Assembly: GCA_965214015.1 (NCBI GenBank) | Contig: CBDCAS010000020.1 | Coordinates: 124,001-188,000, forward strand | DNA length: 64,000 nucleotides | Direction of reading: 5' to 3' | Source: CBDCAS01 sp965214015 | GTDB lineage: Bacteria; Pseudomonadota; Gammaproteobacteria; Coxiellales; Coxiellaceae | Shown: positions 56,148 through 64,000 of the stretch, piece by piece | Layout: each line of letters starts with the position of its first letter | How positions within the stretch are numbered: the first letter of the stretch is position 1 | Position numbers and translations under genes: made by a program | Notes under the pieces: generated by a model | Database searches by the model: none | What the model was told of the DNA's origin: nothing | What the model saw: the letters and a program-made list of their open reading frames with translations, nothing else

Positions 56148-57143
56148 ATGTCAGAAAATACCTCAGGTAATTCTCCTAAAAAAGGCATAATAGGAACTCA
56201 TAGAGCTATTTTAGAGATTATAGCGATTACCTTAGCCATCCTGTCTATTATTTTTTCTACTCTAATGTGGAGAGCACATTACATATCAGGCAGCGCTCAG
56301 CAACATACTAGTACATTACTACAACAACATATAACGACAACTAAAGCAACCTTTGAAGATTTTCGAAAAAAAATAAACTCACTAAAAAATGAAGTGAGTA
56401 CCCTCCAAAGTACACTCAACCAGCTCTCTAAAATGAGTCAACAAACGCAGAATCAACGCATTCTTAATGAGATTAAATCACTTATTCATAGGGCTAATTT
56501 ACAACTGGTAATCAATCATAATCCTATCTCTGCATTGCAAGTGCTAAAATTAGCACTTGTTCAACTTAAAACCGTAACCCTACCAGATCGCTTCACTCTA
56601 CAAAAAGCCCTTAATAAGGATATTAATATACTCGAAAAAAATTCTAAACTAGACCCTGCACAATTATTAGTCCAACTTAATCAATTGAAAATTAATATTC
56701 AGAATATTCCAGATCTACCTGCTCAACCTTTCAGAGCGACAAAACCCTCTAATTCAAAAAAAACAACCATAAAACCATGGTATAAAAAGCTCATTCAAAA
56801 CTTCAGCAGCCTAAAAGAACTCGTTGTTATCAAGCGAGATACAAAAATTGTTAAACCATTATTATCTACACAGCAATTAATGTTTTTAAAACAGAATGTG
56901 CAGCTACAGATTGCTCAAGCAGAATGGGCTGTTCTTCATCAAAATAAAATACTCTATCAACAAAGTTTGACTCGTGCTAAAAAGATGCTGCAAGCACACT
57001 ACCCCGATCAGAATAGAATAAGTAGCACCATCAATAATATTGATGCACTTTTAAAAATAAATATTAGCCCTCCTTTACCTGAATTCATGAATACTCTAAA
57101 CATTTTAAATCATCTGATTTCTATGGCAAAGGTTCCACTATGA
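56148..57143 (+). CDS. hemX: HemX-like membrane protein
   Basis: 331 residues with one N-terminal transmembrane segment (about 23-42) and a long coiled-coil periplasmic region (FEDFRKKINSLKNEVSTLQSTLNQLSKM). The uroporphyrin-III C-methyltransferase-related HemX domain follows, with QRILNEIKSLIHRANLQLVINHNP and QLQIAQAEWAVLHQNKILYQQSL. No methyltransferase site exists in such proteins. It overlaps hemY by four bases. Confidence 0.88.
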   Translation: MSENTSGNSPKKGIIGTHRAILEIIAITLAILSIIFSTLMWRAHYISGSAQQHTSTLLQQHITTTKATFEDFRKKINSLKNEVSTLQSTLNQLSKMSQQTQNQRILNEIKSLIHRANLQLVINHNPISALQVLKLALVQLKTVTLPDRFTLQKALNKDINILEKNSKLDPAQLLVQLNQLKINIQNIPDLPAQPFRATKPSNSKKTTIKPWYKKLIQNFSSLKELVVIKRDTKIVKPLLSTQQLMFLKQNVQLQIAQAEWAVLHQNKILYQQSLTRAKKMLQAHYPDQNRISSTINNIDALLKINISPPLPEFMNTLNILNHLISMAKVPL

Positions 57144-58300
57144 AAAAGCTTATCATCCTGTTTTTACTGCTATTATTTGTCGTTTGGGTTGGATTTCTAA
57201 TCCATCAAGATCCTGGCTATATTTTAATTACCTATCATTCTTGGAGTATCGAAACAAGCCTCTGGGTTGGGCTCGCTATAACATTGATACTATTTGCTGC
57301 TTTCCACATACTACTAAAGCTTTTGTACCATACTGCACAGATCAATACTCATTGGCAAACATGGCGCCAAGAACATCGTGAGCGTAAATCCAATGAGCTG
57401 ACTTATCAAGCTGTTCATGCATTTATCACGATGCAGTGGAAACAAGCTGAAACTTTATTTTCAAAATCGACCAAGGGCAGTAAGTGCTCTTTACTGAGCT
57501 ACATAGCAGCAGCTTATGCGGCACAAAAACTTAACGCTCTTGATCGATGTCATCAATACCTTAGGCAGTTCTCTAAACAAGCTTCCTCTCATTTAAAAAC
57601 AACACAACTTATTAAAAGCCTTTTCTATATTTACAATAAACAATGGCAAGAAGCACTCACTATTCTGACTAAATTAAAAAACAAATACCCAAAAGATCCC
57701 TCTATTGTTCATTATATGCTAAGCCCACTGGAACATTTAAAAGACTGGAATACTATAAAAACACTACTTCCCTTAATTAAAAAAACAGGCTCAATAGATG
57801 AATATAGGGAGCTAGAACACCGTGTTTATATTGGAATCTTAAATAAAGTAACGCATTCTAAGGAGTTAGATCAAGCTTGGGATCACTTCTCTAAATCACA
57901 AAAGACAACTGCTGTAATTGCAGCTACCTATGCAAAAAAAGCCATTGAGCTGCATTATACTCATAAAGCCGTTAATGTGATTGAAAATGCACTAAAACAC
58001 CACTGGAATGTAGATCTCATTAAATATTATGGACAGCTGAAAGGAGAATATATTTACAAACAAATTAATTATGCAGAATCCTGGTTGAAAAAATATCCAA
58101 ATGATCCTGATCTTTTAATTTGTCTCGGCCGTCTTTGCATTCTCGAAAAGCTTTGGGGAAAAGCAGGTGATTACCTCAATAAAGCTGCTCAGATTGCTGC
58201 CACAAGAGAGGTTTACTATGAGCTAGGTCGCCTTCTGGAAGCAACTAACAATATCAAGGAGGCCCTAAAGTTCTATCGAAAATCATCTCTAGCTATTTAA
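57140..58300 (+). CDS. hemY: HemY-like TPR membrane protein
   Basis: 386 residues with two N-terminal transmembrane helices (about 1-20 and 39-62) and a cytoplasmic or periplasmic TPR-like domain (AAYAAQKLNALDRCHQYL, LLICLGRLCILEKLWGKAGDYLNKAAQI). It is the standard last gene of gammaproteobacterial hemCDXY operons. Its biochemical role is not settled. It is unrelated to the oxidase of the same name in Gram-positive bacteria. Confidence 0.9.
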   Translation: MKKLIILFLLLLFVVWVGFLIHQDPGYILITYHSWSIETSLWVGLAITLILFAAFHILLKLLYHTAQINTHWQTWRQEHRERKSNELTYQAVHAFITMQWKQAETLFSKSTKGSKCSLLSYIAAAYAAQKLNALDRCHQYLRQFSKQASSHLKTTQLIKSLFYIYNKQWQEALTILTKLKNKYPKDPSIVHYMLSPLEHLKDWNTIKTLLPLIKKTGSIDEYRELEHRVYIGILNKVTHSKELDQAWDHFSKSQKTTAVIAATYAKKAIELHYTHKAVNVIENALKHHWNVDLIKYYGQLKGEYIYKQINYAESWLKKYPNDPDLLICLGRLCILEKLWGKAGDYLNKAAQIAATREVYYELGRLLEATNNIKEALKFYRKSSLAI

Positions 58301-58402
58301 TTTAATAAAAATGTAAGATCTTCTATACTTTAATAAACCGGATTAGCACAAGAGAAAAACATGTTGCCTAATCCAATGAGAAAAAACGGTTAGGAGAGAA
58401 AA

Positions 58403-58843
58403 ATGGCAATTTTCCATCCAGAGAACACCTCGATTGCTGAATGGCAATCAATAATCGCTGAAGCTAAGCTACGCACCCACTATACTTTTGACGATAACAT
58501 AGAAAGTTATCTAATTTTAACCCTTGATCAATATACTAAAAAAGAAAAATTACTAACCTCAGTTATTGCTTTGAATTTTCTTAAAAGCATAAATATTGAA
58601 AAACCCCATGATGGCGATCAGCTTCGTAACGTTGGTGATCAATGTTTAATTCTATCTGGACTGTTTCCTGAATGCGCCATTAAAAAGAACGTTTCTCTCA
58701 ATTACTTCATTGGAATAGGGCAAAGAGCTTACTTAGCACTCACAAACATTCGTCTTAAAGAAAACTTTGACCCTGTATTATATAAAAAACTGAGCTATAA
58801 TTTTGTCGGCCTTATGGATTTATTACATGCTATGCGATCTTAG
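58403..58843 (+). CDS. conserved hypothetical protein
   Basis: 146 residues, cytoplasmic, with AGGAG ribosome-binding site. It resembles an uncharacterised family of gammaproteobacteria: LRNVGDQCLILSGLFPECAIKKNVSLNYFIGIGQRAYLALT is its most distinctive stretch. No function is known to me. It converges on the giant toxin-like gene, 49 bases away. Confidence 0.65.
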   Translation: MAIFHPENTSIAEWQSIIAEAKLRTHYTFDDNIESYLILTLDQYTKKEKLLTSVIALNFLKSINIEKPHDGDQLRNVGDQCLILSGLFPECAIKKNVSLNYFIGIGQRAYLALTNIRLKENFDPVLYKKLSYNFVGLMDLLHAMRS

Positions 58844-58892
58844 ATTTCTTAAAAATTAAGGACTTCTTTTTTGAATCATTATTCAGCTTCAT

Positions 58893-61800
58893 TTAAGTTG
58901 GCATTGGCTTACCCATATTGGAATTAGCTACTACAGTTTTATGATCAGAAAAAAAACGCAAGCCCATAGTGATGATACTTTTAACATTCTCTTGTCGCTT
59001 TACCCCTCGATTAACGCGTTGATCGGCTTGGATTAATGCAATTTTAGAGGCTTTAACACGGCCTGCATCTACCTTAAGTCCCTTACCACTGCTTGCGCTA
59101 GAGAGTGCTTTCATTTCATCAAATCGAATATTAGAGGATAAATCAGATCGATCATTGGCAGAATTCTCATAATCTTGCACCGTCTGAGCCTCACAGGCTT
59201 CTCTCTCTGAAAGCCCTAAACTCTCAAGTACTCCTTTGACAGAACGTGTGACTGGAATCCCCAGAAAAGCTTCTAAAAAAATGGGTAACTGCGGCGCTAA
59301 AAATAGCACAATCCCTAAAAGCCAATATTCCACCCCTCCCTGTAAATAGAGCATCATCGCACCCCGTAAGCACCACAGTAAGGGTTCTTTTTTGGAACTA
59401 TCGGGTAATACACTCTCTAACAAGAGCAACATCATGCTCAGCCCATGGACACCAAACTGTAATAAATCTCCTAGAAAATGCGCCAAAGTAACTAAAGGGC
59501 GCACCGACAGTTCTTTGGAATTTTGATCTGATGCTCTTTTCTGAAAATGACGATAGTCTTCCTGAACAGAACGATGCAGTACTGTCGTTTCTAAGAACCA
59601 GGCAATCAGCGAGAATGCAGACCTCATATTATAGGGTTCGAGTACACATTGGCGTAGACTCGTCAAAGAACGTGCGAACCAATGCTGAGCATCCCCTGCC
59701 AACCAATCAGGAGAAAAGTCAAACCACTGAAATAAATCTCCTAAACGAGTATGCAATAGTATAGAATCTCCCATATATTCAGTACCCCTTTGGAGCAATT
59801 GATGCTGAAACATCCGCCATACCACCTTTTTTTCTTGGCGTTCTAAAAGCACTCTTTTTAAGGCCGGTAAGCTTTCTAAAGGTTGGCGTTCTAAATCGCT
59901 GAGCTTAATAGTTTGTATCCTACTCTCCACAGTCGTTAATACTAGTTCATTGCCAAAAACACTCACATCAGCAAGCACGACGGAATCACTCCATTTTCCT
60001 GAGTCAGTATACTTATAGTGAACTGCAGATTGACCCACATCCTGCCACCAAACTAAAGTATTATGTTTCTTAGCGATTAGGGTACACATGAGATAGCCGT
60101 TATCGTGCGGATAACAAGGCACATCGTATAATTGATGAGTCTTTTTATCATAGAGCTTAAAATTTTCAGAGGCGGATAACTTCACCTCATAATGGTGAGA
60201 CTGTGACGCTCTCACCTGATAGCTTCCATCAGTGTGTTGCTCTAAAACAATAGAACGCTGCTTGGTATGCTCCCAGTGACACACGCCTCCTTTTCCTAAG
60301 CCTTGAGTCTTCTTTAAACGAGAACAATCTTCTGGATTAAATAACTTTAATTGTGGCTTGGAATTAGAGAAAACCTGTTTAAACTCCTCAAACGCAGGCA
60401 CCCTAGAATTAATTGATTCTGAATGAGTGCCAGCGACATCATTGCCAAATTCTATTGGTACTTTGCCCAATGTTCCTAATATCGAGGGTATTTGACCGAG
60501 TTTCTCCCAACCTAATAAATAACCACCAAATAGGGGGATAACTAATCGATTCTTTTTATAAAACCCATAACTAGCCGCTATGGCTAAATAAACCAAAATA
60601 TTGACTGAGAGACTAGTACCTGCACTGACTAAGTTATGCCATGATCTCTTTCCAAAATTAGGATTCCAGGCAGCCTTCTTAATGTGATCGCGATGCATGT
60701 GACCTAGAGGAATCGTATCTTGTGCCTCAGGGACAGCACAGTTAACTAGTGCCTCTTTTGTGATATTGCCTGTAAGACTCTGTTGGCATTGCCAGCGTGC
60801 AAACCAAGCGGCAGTCTCTTGAGCGGTACCTCGGTTAAGAAAGAGCAATCGATCTCCGGGTACATTTAACATCATCTTTCGAGCTGGCAGATAATCGTTC
60901 CAATTCCTTAAGACCACATCTTGTTCTAACTCTAAGCTCTCGATCCTTAAATCACCTCCAGAGGCTTTCATAGTTAGATTACTGGGAGCACTCTCACTCC
61001 AATCAATAATACCCATCTGACCCGTATTGTTAGGCGAATTATGATAGATCGTCAGAGATTGATGCGCTAAGGGTTTGTAATATTTTACAGTATGAGGAAC
61101 TGCTTGATCGGCTCGTTGTCTAAACTGGAATGGCTTGATTGTCTCTTTATTGAGTTTGATGGAAAGCTGTATTGTGCCATGAATCTGTGTGTAATAATCT
61201 TGAATCAGTAAAGCCTCTCCTGTATGCGTACTCAGTAAGAGATCCTGATCCAGCCTCGAAAACTCTATGTGATGCGCATTAAAATGCAGTGAATTAATGA
61301 TTTCCAATAAATCCTGTGCGCGCACCGTTTTTCGACCTCTAATAACTAAAGGATGCGAATGATGATGACGAGAGAGGCGATTCTCTTCTAATGTGTAATA
61401 AGCCTTTTTGTCCACTGTGATGCGTAACTCACGAGGTTCTTGGAGCCATACTGTGGTATTGCATATCGATTCACGATGGCAACTGATTCGTGTCCCTTGG
61501 TGTTCCACTTGGGTGTTGTTATTCAATTGAGTATAAGGCTCAATATTTAAATCAAAAATACTCTTTAATTTAAGTAGTACAAAATCTAAGAGCCCTTTAG
61601 GCTGATGAATAAGGATGTGATTATGTGAACCATCAATAAGATAGGTATTAGTAGAAGCATTGTGTTTATTTTCCCAGTAGACTGTTTGGTTGCTTTTATC
61701 AATATGGAACACATGAGTCCCTTCATCCACACGGGTCAGATGTAAGTTCGATCCATGCAATTGCGTGCTTAAAGTAAAATTAGAATTTTGGATCTGGTCT

Positions 61801-64000
61801 AATCTTTGAATTGCTTCTGGTAAACGCATCGCATGCGATAGCTCGCCATTTACTTGTAAATGAGTCACTTTCCCTGTTGAATCCATTCGTGTGGGTGTGA
61901 TCCAAAAATCATCTTCGGTTCTAAGGTGCACCGGCGGATAGAGCAATGATTCTCTTAAATGTGATCTTTGTGATTGAATTTGAATAGGAGTGTCACAATC
62001 ATTCTGGCTACACAGTGTCAAACGACCTTCATGCCACTGGATTCTGCTTATCTCATTTAAACCAAAAGGCAACAGTAAGGTAGCCGGCTTATACTTTTTA
62101 CGAGCTGGATACACAGTAATAGTATCTCCAGCATACACTTTGACTCTGAGATCGTAGCGATGAGTCAAATTAATACGTATCTGATCTCCCCCCCCTTTAC
62201 CATCAATATAAGGGATACAGGTCACATCAAATTCATTGCGTTGTGCAGAGCCGATAACTGCTGAAATAGGGCGTAGATAACAATCAAAATCTTTATAATA
62301 TTCTCGTACTACCACTACATTGTGAGCGTCATTGGAAATATCGAACCTTGTGCCATAGATTCGACTGCTATCAAATCTAGAAATATAAATAAAATTATTA
62401 CCAAGGGCCAGCAATCTCAAATTCTTTGGTATGGATTTTAGGTATAAGCGGTTGTTAATCGTATGCTGACCTGTAATTTGTACCTCATTCAATCGGTTTT
62501 CTGAAAAAATAATCGTGTTATTTGGATGATTCAGTCTAGTATGAAAGTTTAGAGAGGTAATATAGTAGGCAGCACCTAGTGATTTGTTTGAAGCAGAGCG
62601 CTTATACAGTACTATATTTCTGCAGCGATAAGCGTAGCTCCCAAACCATAATTCAGTCCACTTTCTTAATACCTTTTTGGGAATACAGCGTTGCTCAAAC
62701 TTTTCTTTATTGTTTTTATAATATATCCTAGTATTTGTCTCTTCATATCGCACAGGTGTTGGCGCAGTCGATAGTATGTTGTTGTTTATAGTCTTTTTAT
62801 GGATATTTTGAGTTGTCATACCACATACGTGCCTGTAATTGCCCACTGTGTTGGGTATAATTCTTGAAGCGTGGCTCAAACGAGATGAAGCAGGATCTAT
62901 TTTTACTATACTAGTAATCTTATTAACAAAAGAAGGTTTGCTGGTTTGCACCTTGGTTTGACAACGTAGGTTATTATAAAAGTTATAGATTTCAGCCTGA
63001 CCCGTTAATACTTCTTTCTTTTTAAATTTTAAATAAGGAAGAGTCATTGCAATAGTGTGGTATGGTTTGAATTTTTTTATAACGTTTTTAATGTATTGGG
63101 TATAAATGGCTTTGGCCCTAATATCTCGTGTGATGTAGTTTGGAATTTTTTTACCTGAGAATAAAATCCAATAAAGGTCATGGTCTTCTACATTGTTAAG
63201 TGCAATTGTTCGCTCTAAACTGTTAAGTTTCAATTTTGCACTAATAAAGGTAGATAGCGCAATAGCACACAAACCCACTGCAGCCCCTATGGGTCCAGCA
63301 AACTCAGCCAAAGTAGCTCCTACCATAGTGGCTCCCAGCTCAACACCCATTATGCCAGCAATATCAACCCCCAGTGCCGGCAAATCAGCGGCAATGAAAA
63401 TTGAATTGGTGGCAATATTCAGTTGAGCCAGCTGTTTTTCCAGTGGGGTTCTAGCATTCTTTAGTGCCTCAATCGATTGCGCTAATCCTATAAAAGCCCC
63501 TAGATTGCCCACTGTACGACCAATAATCGGGGCGGCACTTTTTAAAGCTACAGAGTTTAATTTCACCCCTAAAGATGTCAGTTGCGCCGCCATTTTTTCA
63601 CCAATCTTTGGGAGAAGCCACAAATTCAAAGCATCAAACCCTAAACCTTCCAGGTTGCCATTGACCAGATGCTTACCTACTAAAAACACTGTATAAGCTT
63701 TACCTATCCCTTCTACTGCACGACTGATTTTTTGCCCTATACCACTTCGGGTGAATACACCTTTAAGCGCCGAGGGATTCTCTATATGTTCAGTAATCTC
63801 ATGCAATAGGGCACGAATACTTGGATCCTCTATCACTGAGTGGTCTTGTGCTATAACCCGACGTAGCTCAGTGTGATCGGTATCATTTAATACTTCACCT
63901 TTCTCAAGCTTTTGTTGCACCTTCAATAGCGTATTGTAAATATCAAATACTGATTTACGCACACTTTCTGATCCTGCTAGCAACTCTTGAGCACGTGCTT
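58893..64000 (-). CDS. giant TcdA/TcdB-like pore-domain protein, 5' end outside the window
   Basis: At least 1701 residues, open to the right edge: codons continue past the TTG at 63983, so the N-terminus is missing. The first 300 visible residues resemble the TcdA/TcdB pore-forming region: helical, then a long hydrophobic glycine/alanine-rich block (about bases 63240-63400, ADLPALGVDIAGIMGVELG, LAEFAGPIGAAVGLCAIAL). A beta-rich middle follows, then further hydrophobic helices near 60560-60640 and 59240-59480. No glucosyltransferase or protease domain is visible in the part present; these could lie upstream. Comparison to clostridial toxins is at domain level only, and insertion into a host membrane is inference. 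Confidence 0.65.
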   Translation of the reverse strand, partial: ARAQELLAGSESVRKSVFDIYNTLLKVQQKLEKGEVLNDTDHTELRRVIAQDHSVIEDPSIRALLHEITEHIENPSALKGVFTRSGIGQKISRAVEGIGKAYTVFLVGKHLVNGNLEGLGFDALNLWLLPKIGEKMAAQLTSLGVKLNSVALKSAAPIIGRTVGNLGAFIGLAQSIEALKNARTPLEKQLAQLNIATNSIFIAADLPALGVDIAGIMGVELGATMVGATLAEFAGPIGAAVGLCAIALSTFISAKLKLNSLERTIALNNVEDHDLYWILFSGKKIPNYITRDIRAKAIYTQYIKNVIKKFKPYHTIAMTLPYLKFKKKEVLTGQAEIYNFYNNLRCQTKVQTSKPSFVNKITSIVKIDPASSRLSHASRIIPNTVGNYRHVCGMTTQNIHKKTINNNILSTAPTPVRYEETNTRIYYKNNKEKFEQRCIPKKVLRKWTELWFGSYAYRCRNIVLYKRSASNKSLGAAYYITSLNFHTRLNHPNNTIIFSENRLNEVQITGQHTINNRLYLKSIPKNLRLLALGNNFIYISRFDSSRIYGTRFDISNDAHNVVVVREYYKDFDCYLRPISAVIGSAQRNEFDVTCIPYIDGKGGGDQIRINLTHRYDLRVKVYAGDTITVYPARKKYKPATLLLPFGLNEISRIQWHEGRLTLCSQNDCDTPIQIQSQRSHLRESLLYPPVHLRTEDDFWITPTRMDSTGKVTHLQVNGELSHAMRLPEAIQRLDQIQNSNFTLSTQLHGSNLHLTRVDEGTHVFHIDKSNQTVYWENKHNASTNTYLIDGSHNHILIHQPKGLLDFVLLKLKSIFDLNIEPYTQLNNNTQVEHQGTRISCHRESICNTTVWLQEPRELRITVDKKAYYTLEENRLSRHHHSHPLVIRGRKTVRAQDLLEIINSLHFNAHHIEFSRLDQDLLLSTHTGEALLIQDYYTQIHGTIQLSIKLNKETIKPFQFRQRADQAVPHTVKYYKPLAHQSLTIYHNSPNNTGQMGIIDWSESAPSNLTMKASGGDLRIESLELEQDVVLRNWNDYLPARKMMLNVPGDRLLFLNRGTAQETAAWFARWQCQQSLTGNITKEALVNCAVPEAQDTIPLGHMHRDHIKKAAWNPNFGKRSWHNLVSAGTSLSVNILVYLAIAASYGFYKKNRLVIPLFGGYLLGWEKLGQIPSILGTLGKVPIEFGNDVAGTHSESINSRVPAFEEFKQVFSNSKPQLKLFNPEDCSRLKKTQGLGKGGVCHWEHTKQRSIVLEQHTDGSYQVRASQSHHYEVKLSASENFKLYDKKTHQLYDVPCYPHDNGYLMCTLIAKKHNTLVWWQDVGQSAVHYKYTDSGKWSDSVVLADVSVFGNELVLTTVESRIQTIKLSDLERQPLESLPALKRVLLERQEKKVVWRMFQHQLLQRGTEYMGDSILLHTRLGDLFQWFDFSPDWLAGDAQHWFARSLTSLRQCVLEPYNMRSAFSLIAWFLETTVLHRSVQEDYRHFQKRASDQNSKELSVRPLVTLAHFLGDLLQFGVHGLSMMLLLLESVLPDSSKKEPLLWCLRGAMMLYLQGGVEYWLLGIVLFLAPQLPIFLEAFLGIPVTRSVKGVLESLGLSEREACEAQTVQDYENSANDRSDLSSNIRFDEMKALSSASSGKGLKVDAGRVKASKIALIQADQRVNRGVKRQENVKSIITMGLRFFSDHKTVVANSNMGKPMPT

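Overview
The window reads as the chromosome of an AT-rich gammaproteobacterium, most likely an intracellular or host-associated member of the Legionellales (Coxiella/Legionella/Rickettsiella-like). This placement is inference. It rests on the gamma-type housekeeping blocks (amgK-murU / lptD-surA-pdxA-rsmA, dprA-smg-topA, argS-ftsN-like-hslVU, ubiE-ubiJ-ubiB, metK-ahcY, hemC-hemD-hemX-hemY) interleaved with AT-rich orphan genes that look like effectors, secreted beta-propeller proteins and a giant TcdA/TcdB-like protein. No 16S rRNA or other decisive marker lies in the window.

Layout. 0-9.2 kb: an esterase, the peptidoglycan-recycling pair amgK-murU, then the outer-membrane/cofactor/ribosome run lptD-surA-pdxA-rsmA, a universal stress protein and an S49 peptidase. 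9.2-12.5 kb: a decaying zone with a frameshifted folA, the membrane anchor of a cytochrome oxidase subunit II without its copper domain, a signal-peptide remnant of a secreted-protein paralog, a beta-barrel protein and an orphan gene. 12.5-18.2 kb: cyoE, a possible glycosyltransferase-like orphan, gmhB, an aromatic amino acid permease and fmt. 18.3-32.5 kb: a dense housekeeping stretch covering competence/topology (dprA, smg, topA), purE, tsaC, an OmpR/EnvZ-type two-component system, argS, an FtsN-like stub, hslVU and three ubiquinone genes, closed by tRNA-Arg(CCG).

32.6-37.6 kb is an accessory island: a low-GC candidate effector, an IS982-family element with terminal repeats, a 6-bp target duplication and an amber-interrupted transposase, and a secreted protein joining a BNR-type propeller to a four-blade hemopexin domain. 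Just upstream of that gene lies the decayed 3' end of a second copy, and the duplication also carries a copy of the end of comM. 37.6-48.7 kb holds comM, ubiK, an SH3-like exported protein, a candidate small RNA, metK-ahcY, a deleted transposase, an RhtB-type exporter, a cysteine dioxygenase, trpS and a frameshifted uvrD.

48.7-64 kb: a 1273-residue secreted protein with eight near-identical ~107-residue repeats and a cysteine-patterned propeller, a DUF3757-like secreted protein, an acyltransferase, the heme operon with an inserted single-domain NIF3/YqfO-like gene, and a giant TcdA/TcdB-like protein that runs off the right edge. The common theme is a conserved core under reductive decay (folA, coxB, uvrD, transposases, paralog remnants) beside active diversification of exported repeat and propeller proteins. 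The two 1-base frameshifts could also be assembly errors.
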